NCBI GenBank assembly: GCA_001564115.1
Contig: LKNG01000001.1
Span: 1-48,804 of the forward strand
Length of the DNA stretch: 48,804 bases
Reading direction: 5' to 3'
Source of the DNA: Natrialbaceae archaeon Tc-Br11_E2g8
GTDB taxonomy: Archaea > Halobacteriota > Halobacteria > Halobacteriales > Natrialbaceae
In this document: in pieces, positions 33,379 to 41,525 of the stretch
Position numbering within the stretch: the first letter of the stretch is position 1
How the letters are laid out: the number at the start of each line of letters is the position of its first letter
Translations under genes and position numbers: made by a program
Notes under the pieces: generated by a model
Seen by the model: the letters and a program-made list of their open reading frames with translations, nothing else
Database searches by the model: none
What the model was told of the DNA's origin: nothing

Positions 33379-33900
33379 ATGGGACTGAGTCCGAATCTCG
33401 AAGCGTTCGACGACACCGATCTGCACATTCTCCAACAGCTGGAGTCGGACCGCGAGGTCAACCTCTCGGAGCTCTCCGAGGAGACCGGCCTCTCGAAGTC
33501 GGCGATCCACTACCGGCTGAACAAACTCAAAGACGACGGCGTCGTCCAGGGGATGTCCGCGCGGCTCGATCCGCTCGCGTTCGGCCTCGAGATGATGGTC
33601 ATCACGGAGGTCACCGTCACCCACGAACGGGGGTACGCCGAGGAGATCGGCGAGCGCCTCTCGGAAGTCGGCGGCGTCAACCAGGTCTACTACACGATGG
33701 GCGACGTCGACTTCGTCGTCATCTCACGGACCCAGAACCGCGAACAGATGAACGACCTGATCGACGAGATGATCGCCATCGACGGCGTCACGGAGACGTC
33801 CTCGACGTTCGTGATGGACGAGTACAAGACCGACGGCCGGGTGCTCTCTAACATGTCCGTGGAGATGCGCGAGAACGTCCACGAGGGCGGGGGCTCCTAG
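33379..33900 (+). CDS. Lrp/AsnC family transcriptional regulator
   Basis: 173 residues. N-terminal winged helix-turn-helix (about 10-60): LHILQQLESDREVNLSELSE and TGLSKSAIHYRLNKLKDDGV. C-terminal RAM-type domain (about 70-150): MMVITEVTVTHE, GVNQVYYTMGDVDFVVISRT, typically binding amino acids or cofactors and forming octamers. It is divergent from the class III aminotransferase, an arrangement usual for Lrp-like regulators of amino acid catabolism. Its TAG stop lies in the palindrome CTAG (33897-33900), which also gives the stop of the convergent RdfA-like gene. Confidence 0.92.
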   Translation: MGLSPNLEAFDDTDLHILQQLESDREVNLSELSEETGLSKSAIHYRLNKLKDDGVVQGMSARLDPLAFGLEMMVITEVTVTHERGYAEEIGERLSEVGGVNQVYYTMGDVDFVVISRTQNREQMNDLIDEMIAIDGVTETSSTFVMDEYKTDGRVLSNMSVEMRENVHEGGGS

Positions 33901-34514
33901 AGCGACCCGTCTTCTACCTCACAGTCACAGCCGCCGGCGTCGATCAGTTCGTCGACGGCGTAATCGCGCCCGCAGTCCTCACAGACCACGCGGACGCTCA
34001 CGAGCGTCTCGTACTCCCGACCGGTGAGCTCGCCGGAGTTGACCAGCTCGCCGATGGTCGACTCGGTGACGATCTGGGTCCGGCTCACCAGCCGCTGGAC
34101 GGTCTCCTTTTTGCGCTGGGTGCGGTCGCCGTCGTCGCGCTCGAGTTTCGCCTCCCGGACGTTCGTGAGGTAGGTGTGGATCGCCTGGTGGGTCACGAAG
34201 TCCCCGAGCACCCGTTCGACGTCGACGCCGGCTCGTTCGAGTTCGCGTCGCTTCCGCACCCGGTCGGCCCGCGAGACGTCGTCGTCGGTCAGCGTTCGGT
34301 GGCTGCTCTCGACGTCGGAGGCGACCGTCGACTCGCCGGCCTCGGCGAGCGCCGACCGGAGCACGGCGCGGTTGAACTTCCGGGCGAGATCCCGCAGACT
34401 GGTCCGCTCGGCACCCTCGCCGAGCCACTCGGCCTCCAGACGCTCACCCCACCCTTCCAGATCGTACTCCTCGATGACGCGCTCGACTTTCGTCCGTCGT
34501 CGTCCGTCGCTCAT
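33897..34514 (-). CDS. rdfA: RdfA-like protein (rod-determining factor family)
   Basis: 205 residues from ATG 34514. Signature segments: TKVERVIEEYDLEGWGERLE, TSLRDLARKFNRAVLRSALA, TLTDDDVSRADRVRKRRELE, DFVTHQAIHTYLTN, TVTESTIGEL-like TIVTESTIGELVNSGELTG and a C-terminal zinc-ribbon-like VVCEDCGRDYAVDELIDAGG then CDCE. This matches my memory of haloarchaeal RdfA proteins, needed for rod formation in Haloferax; family assignment is from recall, and several related paralogues may exist. A TATA-like sequence (34603-34611) implies a leader of roughly 60 nt. Confidence 0.7.
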   Translation of the reverse strand: MSDGRRRTKVERVIEEYDLEGWGERLEAEWLGEGAERTSLRDLARKFNRAVLRSALAEAGESTVASDVESSHRTLTDDDVSRADRVRKRRELERAGVDVERVLGDFVTHQAIHTYLTNVREAKLERDDGDRTQRKKETVQRLVSRTQIVTESTIGELVNSGELTGREYETLVSVRVVCEDCGRDYAVDELIDAGGCDCEVEDGSL

Positions 34515-34602
34515 CTCTGATACTCCGACTTCCGGCTCCGTCGCCGGTGGGCACCCACGTGGGGCGGCCGCGTCGGTCGGTCGACACGAGGGGGGCTTCT
34601 CA

Positions 34603-34611
34603 CTTAATATT
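34603..34611 (-). promoter_or_regulatory. TATA-like box of the RdfA-like gene
   Basis: On the minus strand it reads ATATTAAGT-like sequence, about 90 nt upstream of the ATG at 34514, so the mRNA probably has a leader, unlike most genes here. Confidence 0.35.
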
Positions 34612-34751
34612 CCCGTCCTGGGGTCGGACGGGCGTCCGGAGAGTCCGGAGCCCCCGGACCGCGGTGAGCCGTCCGAAGAACCCCCCGAACCGACACACGT
34701 TGCCGACTCCCGAACCAACGCGGTTTTTTCCGCGTGCCCCCAAGGGGGCGT

Positions 34752-36824
34752 GTGCGAGCGCTCACCGTCGTGGCCGTCGCCGTCCTCGTCCTCGGCGTCG
34801 CCGGTCTGTTCGTCGTCGACGCCGGCTCGGCCCCCGAGGAGCCCGCGGACTTCGACCGGACCGTCTCGATGGGGCTCACCTACGACCAGGAGTTCGGCCT
34901 CGACGACGACGTCGTCCTCCCCCGGACGCAGGTTTACTACTCCCAGTACCGCTACGTCGTCGGCTACTACGGCGTCGAGACGTTCCTCGAGGACCGTCGC
35001 GGGGAGGGCCACGAACAGCGCTTTGGCTACCCGCTCGCGATCTACGTCACCGACTTCAGCGGTGCCGAGCCGACGCTCACCGAGGCGGGTCACACCCGGG
35101 TCGACGCCGAGCCGGGGTGGACCGACGCGACCGAGGCGGCGTACGTCGTCGGCAGCGACGCCCGGACGCCGGCCGGCGAGACCGTCGTCCCCTTCTCCGA
35201 ACGGTCCGACGCCGACGCCTTCGCCGCCGAGTACGGCGGGACGGTCCTCGGGTGGGAGGCGCTGCTCGCGGAGCGGTTCGAGGTCGACGACGCCGACGTC
35301 GTCCGGGACCGGGTCGGCGACCAGCACGCGGCGGCCGACGCCTTCGTGGCTGATTCGCAGGCGGCCCTCGATCGTCCCGTCTCGGTCGTCGTCGGGGACG
35401 CCGAGGCGGCCGACCCCGTGGACGCGGACGAGGGCGATTACGCGGACAGCGACGCCGACGGGGACGGCCGCGCCGAGGGAGACGACCACGCCGGCGGGGA
35501 CGACCCACCGGTCGAACGCGTCGACACGATCGCCGAGGCGGTCGCGACGGCGCCGGCGAACACGACCGTCGTCGTCGCCGGGGGCCACCACGACGAGCGG
35601 ATCGAGATCGATCGACCGATAACCCTCGCCGGCGACGACGGCGCGACCGTCGACGGCGGCGGAAACGGCTCGCCGATCGCGGTGAGCGCGCCCGGGGCCG
35701 CGGTGACCGAGCTCCGGATCGTCGGCGTCGGCAACGAGTCCGGCGACGTCGACCCCCTCGATCTCGATCACCACGTCGACCCCGACGAGGTCGACGAGGA
35801 AGAGTGGGAAGCGGACCTGCTGGCGGCGTACGCCCGGGGCGACGCGGGGATCGAGGCCGACGGGGCCGACGGCCTCCTCGTCGAGAACGTCACCGTCGAG
35901 ACGCCCGCGAACGGGGTCATCGCCAGGGGGAGCCCGGGGCTCGTCGTCCGGAACCTGACGGTGTACGGCGCGGACTCCTGGCGGGACGGCTACATGGGCG
36001 TCGTCGTGGCCAACGGCGACGGTGTGATCGAGGGCTCGACGTTTTACGACGGCCGGGACGCCGTCTACACCCACCGCGCCGACGGGCTCGTTGTCCGGGA
36101 GAACACGATGCGCGGGAACCGGATGGGCGTCCACTTCATGCACACCTCGGACGCGCTGATCGCCGACAACTACGTCCGCGACCAGGGGAGTACGGGGATC
36201 TACATCATGACGGGGCCGACCCGGAACGCCGTCGTCGGCAACGACGTCTTCGAGAACCCGATCGGGATCCGCCCCGAAGGGACCGACTCCTACGTCGCCG
36301 ACAACGTCGTCGCCGGCAACGAGCTCGGCCTGCGCGCGGAGGCGAGCAACTCGATCTACGAGGGCAACGTCGTCGTCGGCAACTTAGAGGGGTTCCAGGC
36401 CCGGACGATGCTCCCCTCGAACCGGATCGTCGGCAACGACTTCGTCGACAACCGCCGACACGTCACCAGCGGCCCGTTCACGCCGCTGCGGATCTGGAGC
36501 CACGACGGCGTCGGCAACCACTGGGACGGCGCGATCGGCGACTCCACCGGCGCGATCGACGATCGCGACGGTGCGGTGCTCGACCGCCCGTACTCGCCGA
36601 CCCACGCCGTCGACGGCCGGCTCCACGAGCTCGACGGGACGCCCGCGCTCGCCCGGGCGCCGGCGCTCGACGCGGTAGCCGGCCTCCAGGGGACGGTCCC
36701 GGGGATGCGCGCCGGCGAGGTCGTCGACCCCGCGCCGCTGTGTGATCCCAACCGGCCGACGGAGATCGAACGGATCGGCTGGGAGGTCGAGGAACGCTGT
36801 GACCTCCGGCCCCCCGAGCCGTGA
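34752..36824 (+). CDS. nosD: NosL-NosD fusion protein (copper-site maturation type, exported)
   Basis: 690 residues from GTG 34752, placed by a T-rich TATA-like element 26 nt upstream (34724-34729). An N-terminal helix (LTVVAVAVLVLGVAGLFVVD) acts as signal or anchor. Residues ~35-190 resemble NosL: YVVGSDARTPAGETVVPF and ADAFAAEYGGTVLGWEALL. An acidic linker follows, then a right-handed beta-helix (~255-600) of NosD/CASH repeats such as GLLVENVTVETPANGVIARG, GMGVHFMHTSDALIADNYV-like MGVHFMHTSDALIADNYV and NAVVGNDVFENPIGIRPEG. NosL binds Cu(I); NosD helps mature the copper centre of nitrous oxide reductase. No nosZ, nosF or nosY is in the window. Confidence 0.82.
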   Translation: MRALTVVAVAVLVLGVAGLFVVDAGSAPEEPADFDRTVSMGLTYDQEFGLDDDVVLPRTQVYYSQYRYVVGYYGVETFLEDRRGEGHEQRFGYPLAIYVTDFSGAEPTLTEAGHTRVDAEPGWTDATEAAYVVGSDARTPAGETVVPFSERSDADAFAAEYGGTVLGWEALLAERFEVDDADVVRDRVGDQHAAADAFVADSQAALDRPVSVVVGDAEAADPVDADEGDYADSDADGDGRAEGDDHAGGDDPPVERVDTIAEAVATAPANTTVVVAGGHHDERIEIDRPITLAGDDGATVDGGGNGSPIAVSAPGAAVTELRIVGVGNESGDVDPLDLDHHVDPDEVDEEEWEADLLAAYARGDAGIEADGADGLLVENVTVETPANGVIARGSPGLVVRNLTVYGADSWRDGYMGVVVANGDGVIEGSTFYDGRDAVYTHRADGLVVRENTMRGNRMGVHFMHTSDALIADNYVRDQGSTGIYIMTGPTRNAVVGNDVFENPIGIRPEGTDSYVADNVVAGNELGLRAEASNSIYEGNVVVGNLEGFQARTMLPSNRIVGNDFVDNRRHVTSGPFTPLRIWSHDGVGNHWDGAIGDSTGAIDDRDGAVLDRPYSPTHAVDGRLHELDGTPALARAPALDAVAGLQGTVPGMRAGEVVDPAPLCDPNRPTEIERIGWEVEERCDLRPPEP

Positions 36825-36920
36825 TTCTGTAGCCACCGGGTTCCCTGCCCCAAACCGCGACAGCTGTAGCCACCGGCTCCGCTGGGCCCCAACAGCCGTA
36901 ACCCCCGGTTCCACTGAGCC
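36817..36920. repeat. Degenerate tandem repeat (about 3 units) anchored in the nosD stop codon
   Basis: Unit 1 (36817-36852) begins in the last codons and contains the TGA stop; unit 2 (about 36853-36891) matches it in ...CTGTAGCCACCGGSTYC; unit 3 is weaker. Spacing between the CTGTAGCC cores is 37 bp. Confidence 0.6.
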
Positions 36921-37015
36921 ACGACGCCGGCCGTTCGTGGGCTTCGCGTCGGCCGGATTTAACTGGTGGAACAGTGCAGTCGGAGGTTCAGGGAGGTCCG
37001 GTTCCAGGGTGGGCC

Positions 37016-37870
37016 ATGGATCGGACTCGCAGGGACGACCGCGCGACGAGCCGCCGGTCGCTTCTCGGCGCCGCCGGCTGGTCGCTCGCGCTCCCGGTTC
37101 TCGGTGGGGTGCGGATCGCGACCGAACGGGCCGCGACCGACGCCGCCGGCGACGGGATCCCGGTTCGAAAGCAACGCTCGGCGGAGCTCCACCGGCGGCT
37201 CGAGGGGGTCTTCGGGGACGCCTTCGAGGGGCTCGAACCCGGCCGACCCGACCTCCTGCTCGACGTGCGGTACGTCGAGGGGACGGCCGTCTCCCCGGAG
37301 ACGAAAACGCGGATCGTCGAGCTGTTCCGGCGAAACGGGATCTACGCCCAGTGGCTCGATCACCCGCAGACGTACGATCGCTCGCGGCTGCGAGACCAGT
37401 ACGGCTGGTCGACGGATGCCTTCCTGTGGGGCAGGGAGAGCCTCTACCGGGAGACGGTCGAGCCCTGGCTGCGGGACCTGGCCCTCCAGCTGTTCGTCGT
37501 TCCCGGAGTCGCCGGCCGCTGGTCCGAGGGACGGATCTACAGTCCGACGATGGACGCCCTCGACGCCGGAATCGAGGGCTACGTCAACGGCTTCAGCGTC
37601 GGCAACCGCGCGGTCGTCGCCGAGCGGGGACGGCCGGCCGACGAGGCACGGCTCTGTCTCCACGAGATCGCACACTACGCGCTCTGTCACGACGACGACC
37701 CCGAAAACGACGGGGTGATGGGGACGGCCGACGTCGTCGATCTCACCCCCGGGGAGTGGGAGCGGCTCCGGACCGGACTCGGCAACGTCCGGGACACCAC
37801 GGGGTACGACGTCCTCCTCCGGACGTGTCTCTGGGAGGAGTGTCTCCGGGACCTCGCGGGTCGGGGGTGA
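37016..37870 (+). CDS. Tat-exported HExxH metalloprotease-like protein
   Basis: 284 residues from ATG 37016 (a GTG at 36974 would only lengthen the pre-signal). Twin-arginine signal SRRSLLGAAGWSLALPVLGG, no lipobox Cys. A zincin-type motif, LCLHEIAHYALCHDDD (HExxHxxxxxH), with a nearby GVMGTADVVDLTPGEWERLR, resembles the Met-turn layout of archaemetzincin-like or matrixin-like peptidases. The N-terminal half (LLLDVRYVEG, RNGIYAQWLDHP) shows no other motif. It is likely extracellular and zinc-dependent; the substrate is unknown. It follows the NosL-NosD gene by 191 bp with its own TATA-like GATTTAACT (near 36958). Confidence 0.75.
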   Translation: MDRTRRDDRATSRRSLLGAAGWSLALPVLGGVRIATERAATDAAGDGIPVRKQRSAELHRRLEGVFGDAFEGLEPGRPDLLLDVRYVEGTAVSPETKTRIVELFRRNGIYAQWLDHPQTYDRSRLRDQYGWSTDAFLWGRESLYRETVEPWLRDLALQLFVVPGVAGRWSEGRIYSPTMDALDAGIEGYVNGFSVGNRAVVAERGRPADEARLCLHEIAHYALCHDDDPENDGVMGTADVVDLTPGEWERLRTGLGNVRDTTGYDVLLRTCLWEECLRDLAGRG

Positions 37871-37884
37871 CCGCCGGCGAACGG

Positions 37885-37892
37885 CTTAAGTG
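37885..37892 (+). promoter_or_regulatory. TATA-like box of the FMN split-barrel gene
   Basis: CTTAAGTG centred 29 nt from the ATG at 37917, fitting a leaderless transcript and supporting that ATG over the GTG-like codon at 37890. Confidence 0.45.
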
Positions 37893-37916
37893 CCGATCCG
37901 TGGAAGCGTTGACACG

Positions 37917-38435
37917 ATGACTATCGACCAACTCGAGGGACTCGGCGTCGTCGAGCTCGAGGACGCGGCGATCGACCGGCTCCTCGAGAACCGGCGTGTC
38001 GCCGTGCTGGCGCTGCCCGACGAGGGGGCGCCGTACCCGGTTGCGCTGTCGTTCGGCTTCGACGGGGACTCCGAGCTGTATTTCACCTACGTGGGGACCG
38101 ACGGCCGGAAGCGACGGCTGAGCGACCGGGCCGAGGCCGCGAGCGTACTCGTCTACGGCGCCGAGACGTCGTTCACCTGGGAGAGCGCCCACCTGACCGG
38201 GACGCTTCGAGCCGTCCCCGAGAGCCGGTGGGACGAGCTCGCGGAGGTCCTCGAGGGCGCCTGGCGACCGGAGCTTTTCGCCCGCGCGGCCGACTCCCTC
38301 GAGGTCGCGGTCTACGCCTTCGAGATCGAGACGCGATCTGGATTCAGACACGCCGGATTGCCGGCCGGTTTCGACGTCGACGTTCGCGACGGGGACGACG
38401 GAGTGGGGGACGAGGGTGAGGGAAGCGAGAACTGA
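37917..38435 (+). CDS. Pyridoxamine 5'-phosphate oxidase-like FMN split-barrel protein
   Basis: 172 residues from ATG 37917. Split beta-barrel pattern: RRVAVLALPDEGAPYPVALS, ELYFTYVGTDGRKRRLSD, ASVLVYGAETSFTWESAHLT and GTLRAVPESRWDEL, as in the Pyridox_oxase_2 proteins of haloarchaea that bind flavin or F420. The enzyme activity is not predictable from sequence. The C-terminal ~20 residues are an acidic tail. It lies upstream of the tRNA-Ser/ribosomal protein cluster on the same strand but a separate promoter follows. Confidence 0.85.
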   Translation: MTIDQLEGLGVVELEDAAIDRLLENRRVAVLALPDEGAPYPVALSFGFDGDSELYFTYVGTDGRKRRLSDRAEAASVLVYGAETSFTWESAHLTGTLRAVPESRWDELAEVLEGAWRPELFARAADSLEVAVYAFEIETRSGFRHAGLPAGFDVDVRDGDDGVGDEGEGSEN

Positions 38436-38498
38436 GAGGCAGCGTGGGTGATGACGGCGACGGCGAAACCGTGTGAGGTTCCTCCGGCTTTCGTTGGG

Positions 38499-38507
38499 CT
38501 TAAGTAG
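38499..38507 (+). promoter_or_regulatory. TATA-like box upstream of tRNA-Ser and the ribosomal protein cluster
   Basis: CTTAAGTAG, about 83 nt before the tRNA. Transcription probably starts near 38530 and reads through tRNA-Ser(GCU) into the uS13 gene, as is usual for this haloarchaeal cluster. Confidence 0.5.
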
Positions 38508-38585
38508 TTCTCGGGGGTAGATTCCGGTGCGATACGTGTAGGGGGTCCGCCCCCGAGTCCGGAAGGGCGACGATACAGACACGGT

Positions 38586-38668
38586 GTCGTGGTAGCCAAG
38601 CGGCCCAAGGCGCATGGTTGCTAACCATGTGGCGTCAAGCCTCCGGGGTTCGAATCCCCGCCACGACG
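38586..38668 (+). tRNA. tRNA-Ser (anticodon GCU)
   Basis: 83 nt. Acceptor stem GTCGTGG pairs with CCACGAC; anticodon stem CATGG/CCATG holds the loop TTGCTAA, giving anticodon GCT. A long variable arm (GTGGCGTCAAGCCTC region) is typical of serine tRNA. The T arm is CGGGG-TTCGAAT-CCCCG. CCA is not encoded. Confidence 0.95.
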
Positions 38669-38730
38669 TCGGCACGGGATCGTCGGCGAGCGTCGACCGA
38701 CGGTCCTCGACGCACAGACGCACCCAACAC

Positions 38731-39237
38731 ATGAGCGAGGAAGATACCCAACAGGACGACGACCTCCGATACTTCGTCCGGATCGGTCGGACCGACCTCG
38801 ACGGCACGAAGTCCGTCGAGCGGTCGCTCTCGGAGATGAACGGGATCGGTCGACGGACCGCCCGGATCATCGCCGAGCGGGCCGGCGTCGACCGAACGGC
38901 GACGTTCGGCGGCCTGGACGACGAGGTCATAGACGAGGTCGTCGAGATCGTAGAGAACTACGCCGAGGAGACCCCCGACTGGCTGACGAACCGCCAGCGG
39001 GACTTCTACACCGGCGAGACGGATCACGAGATCGGCAACGACCTCCAGTTGACACGCCAGCACGACATAAACCGGATGAAAATGATCGACTCCTACAAGG
39101 GCGTCCGTCACAAGCGCGGCCAGAAGGTCCGCGGCCAGCGGACGAAGTCCACGGGCCGGACCGAGGGCACCATCGGCGTCAACGTAGAGGAGATCCGAGA
39201 GGAGGCTGCCGAGGAGGCAGCGGAGGACGACGAGTAA
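38731..39237 (+). CDS. rps13: 30S ribosomal protein uS13
   Basis: 168 residues from ATG 38731. Binds 16S rRNA in the head of the small subunit. Typical parts: [39 protein letters not shown] (helix-two-turn-helix) and the basic C-terminal [20 protein letters not shown]. The acidic tail ([12 protein letters not shown]) is a haloarchaeal feature. First protein gene of the cluster; uS4 starts 1 nt after its stop. Confidence 0.97.
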   Translation: MSEEDTQQDDDLRYFVRIGRTDLDGTKSVERSLSEMNGIGRRTARIIAERAGVDRTATFGGLDDEVIDEVVEIVENYAEETPDWLTNRQRDFYTGETDHEIGNDLQLTRQHDINRMKMIDSYKGVRHKRGQKVRGQRTKSTGRTEGTIGVNVEEIREEAAEEAAEDDE

Positions 39238-39238
39238 G

Positions 39239-39760
39239 ATGCCGCTTGGAACGAAAACCAAACAGTACGAGACGCCGAATCACCCGTTCCAGGGCGAGCG
39301 TATCTCCAGTGAACACTCGCTGGTCGACCGCTACGGCCTGAAGAACAAAGAGGAGCTCTGGCGTGCACAGTCGGAGCTTCGCTCCTACCGACGGGAGTCC
39401 CGGGAGCTGCTCGCCCAGCCACAGGACGACGCGGTCGTCGCCCGACGGCGCGGGGAGTTTCTCGGCCGACTCAAGCGGGTCGGGATCCTCGGGGAAGAAG
39501 ACGGGCTGGGCGACGTGCTCGGCCTCGAGGTCGAGGACGTCCTCGAACGCCGCCTCCAGACCGTCGTCTACCGGAAGGGGCTGGCGAACACGCCCCGACA
39601 GGCACGGCAGTTCATCGTCCACGGCCACGTGGTCGTCGACGACCGCCGCCGCCGGATTCCCTCCTACGTCGTCGACGTCGACGAGGAGGAGCTGGTCGCG
39701 TTCGACGAGACCAGTCCGCTGGCGGACGAACTCCACCCGGAACGAGCGGAGGGACAGTAA
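39239..39760 (+). CDS. rps4: 30S ribosomal protein uS4
   Basis: 173 residues. One of the primary 16S rRNA binders. Start [18 protein letters not shown], then [20 protein letters not shown] and the S4 RNA-binding domain [19 protein letters not shown]. Length is normal for archaea. It directly follows uS13 (1 nt gap) and precedes uS11, the standard order. Confidence 0.97.
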   Translation: MPLGTKTKQYETPNHPFQGERISSEHSLVDRYGLKNKEELWRAQSELRSYRRESRELLAQPQDDAVVARRRGEFLGRLKRVGILGEEDGLGDVLGLEVEDVLERRLQTVVYRKGLANTPRQARQFIVHGHVVVDDRRRRIPSYVVDVDEEELVAFDETSPLADELHPERAEGQ

Positions 39761-39761
39761 C

Positions 39762-40148
39762 ATGGCAGACGACGACAAGTGGGGCATCGCCCACGTGCAC
39801 GCGTCGTTCAACAACACCGTCATGACCGTCACCGACCTCACGGGCGCGGAGACGATCGCCAAGTCCTCCGGCGGGACGGCGGTCAAACAGAACCGCGACG
39901 AGGCGTCGCCGTACGCGGCCATGCAGATGGCCGAGTCGGTCGCCGAGGAGGTCAAAGCTGCCGGCATCACGGGCCTGCACGTCCGCGTTCGCGGCCCCGG
40001 CGGCAACCTCCAGAAATCCCCCGGTCCCGGCGCGCAGGCGACGATCCGCGCGCTCGCCCGCTCGGGCATCGAGATCGGGCGCATCGAGGACGTCACGCCG
40101 ATCCCACACGACGGATCGCGCGCCCCGAAAGGCAAGGGCGGCTACTGA
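39762..40148 (+). CDS. rps11: 30S ribosomal protein uS11
   Basis: 128 residues from ATG 39762. Forms part of the mRNA channel platform. Typical [40 protein letters not shown], and the C-terminal [16 protein letters not shown] then [20 protein letters not shown] are visible. The start follows the uS4 stop by 1 nt. Confidence 0.98.
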   Translation: MADDDKWGIAHVHASFNNTVMTVTDLTGAETIAKSSGGTAVKQNRDEASPYAAMQMAESVAEEVKAAGITGLHVRVRGPGGNLQKSPGPGAQATIRALARSGIEIGRIEDVTPIPHDGSRAPKGKGGY

Positions 40149-40149
40149 C

Positions 40150-40944
40150 ATGACAGAGGAGTACGACGTCGAGTTCGTCGAACGCGGCGACCGGGAGGCA
40201 CGATTCCTGGTTCGCGGGATCACACCCGCGTTCGCCAACGGGATCCGCCGGGCGATGATCGCGGACGTGCCGACGTTCGCGATCGACACCGTCCGGTTCA
40301 TCGAGAACTCGTCGGTCATGTTCGACGAACAGCTCGCCCTCCGGCTCGGGCTCGTCCCGCTCTCGACGCCGCCCGAAGGCGAGTTCGTCGAGGGAGACGT
40401 CGTCACGCTCTCGATCGACGTCGAGGGGCCGGCGACGGCCTACTCGGGCGATCTCGTCTCGAGTGACGAACTCGTCCGGCCGACGGCGGAGAACGTCCCG
40501 ATCATCGATCTCAAGGAGGGCCAGCGCCTCGAAGCCGAGGCCGACGCCGTCATGGGCCGTGGCAGGGACCACGCCAAACACCAGGGCGGGGTCGCCGTCG
40601 GCTACCGACACCTCCAGCGGGTGGAGGTCGTCGGCGATCTGCCGGCGTTCGAGGACGAGGAGTCCCGGATCGTCCGTGGCGTGATCGAAGAGGGCGCACC
40701 GGAGGCCGCCGAGCCGTCGAACGGCGACGAGCCACGGGAAGGCGAACTCGTCTCGACCGAGGCGTTCGGCCACGACCTCACGGAGCGATACCCCGGCAAG
40801 GAGCTCCGCGTCGAGGACGTCCCCGGAGCGTTCGTCTTCCACGTCGAGACCGACGGCTCGTTTACCGTCGAGGAGCTCGTAGACCGTGCGGCGGCGACGA
40901 TCGAGACCCGAGCCGCCGAACTCGAGGAGGCAGTACAGCTGTAA
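40150..40944 (+). CDS. rpo3: DNA-directed RNA polymerase subunit Rpo3 (D)
   Basis: 264 residues. Archaeal counterpart of bacterial alpha/eukaryotic RPB3; pairs with Rpo11 to nucleate the enzyme. Start [20 protein letters not shown] and the alpha-motif [19 protein letters not shown] are clear, then [17 protein letters not shown] and [20 protein letters not shown]. No cysteine occurs in the protein, so the Fe-S cluster found in some archaeal D subunits is absent here, in line with haloarchaeal D. The tRNA-Leu gene follows. Confidence 0.96.
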   Translation: MTEEYDVEFVERGDREARFLVRGITPAFANGIRRAMIADVPTFAIDTVRFIENSSVMFDEQLALRLGLVPLSTPPEGEFVEGDVVTLSIDVEGPATAYSGDLVSSDELVRPTAENVPIIDLKEGQRLEAEADAVMGRGRDHAKHQGGVAVGYRHLQRVEVVGDLPAFEDEESRIVRGVIEEGAPEAAEPSNGDEPREGELVSTEAFGHDLTERYPGKELRVEDVPGAFVFHVETDGSFTVEELVDRAAATIETRAAELEEAVQL

Positions 40945-41013
40945 GATGAGCCGTCGCCCCGCCTTTCGACCGACGCCGGCGGCCGCGAGCGACGCGGCCG
41001 CCCCCTCGGCAAC

Positions 41014-41029
41014 CGAAAGGGGTTTTACG
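41014..41029 (+). promoter_or_regulatory. BRE/TATA-like element of tRNA-Leu and the downstream ribosomal genes
   Basis: CGAAAGG (BRE-like) followed by GGTTTTACG, about 26-30 nt upstream of the tRNA start, so a new transcript probably begins just before the tRNA. Confidence 0.5.
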
Positions 41030-41054
41030 GGGCGACGGATACTCGGGAGTGCGA

Positions 41055-41139
41055 GCAGGGATAGCCAAGTCTGGCCAACGGCGCAGCGTTCAGGGCGCTG
41101 TCTCGTAGGAGTCCGCAGGTTCAAATCCTGCTCCCTGCA
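41055..41139 (+). tRNA. tRNA-Leu (anticodon CAG)
   Basis: 85 nt. Acceptor stem GCAGGGA pairs with TCCCTGC; anticodon stem CAGCG/CGCTG with loop TTCAGGG gives anticodon CAG. Long variable arm as in leucine tRNA; T arm GCAGG-TTCAAAT-CCTGC. Its position between rpo3 and eL18 is conserved in haloarchaea. Confidence 0.95.
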
Positions 41140-41171
41140 TCCGCTTCTCGAACCAGAAACCAACGATACCA

Positions 41172-41525
41172 ATGAGTAGCAAGACCAATCCGAGGCTCAC
41201 CGACCTCATCGCCGAACTGAAGTCGACGTCCAGACGGACGGACGCCGACGTCTGGCGTGACGTCGCGGCTCGCCTCGAGAAACCCCGGTCGAGTCACGCC
41301 GAAGTGAACCTGGGGCGGATCGAGCGATACGCACGCGAGGAGGAGACCGTCGTCGTTCCCGGCAAGGTGCTGGGATCCGGCGCGTTGCGCAAGCCGGTCA
41401 CCGTCGCCGCCGTCGACTTCTCGTCGTCGGCCGCGACGAAGATCGATCAGGTCGGCGAGACTGTACAGCTCGAGCAACTGCTCGAAGAGAATCCCGACGG
41501 TTCGGGCGTGCGGGTGATCGCATGA
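41172..41525 (+). CDS. rpl18e: 50S ribosomal protein eL18
   Basis: 117 residues. Typical [52 protein letters not shown] and [20 protein letters not shown]. Large-subunit protein shared by archaea and eukaryotes. It overlaps uL13 by 4 nt (ATGA), indicating translational coupling. Confidence 0.97.
   Translation: MSSKTNPRLTDLIAELKSTSRRTDADVWRDVAARLEKPRSSHAEVNLGRIERYAREEETVVVPGKVLGSGALRKPVTVAAVDFSSSAATKIDQVGETVQLEQLLEENPDGSGVRVIA

Noticed and set aside
34554-34563. CCCACGTGGG palindrome as an operator of the RdfA-like gene
   Set aside because: A single 10-bp GC-rich palindrome is expected by chance at this base composition and has no second copy.
33897-36143. A 748-residue reverse-strand protein
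   Set aside because: Only the last 205 residues (RdfA-like) are real; the rest is the antisense shadow of the NosL-NosD gene, with valine/aspartate-rich composition typical of such shadows.
36825-37015. A tRNA or small RNA in the gap after nosD
   Set aside because: No cloverleaf can be drawn; the GGTTCC-like motifs are part of the degenerate repeat.
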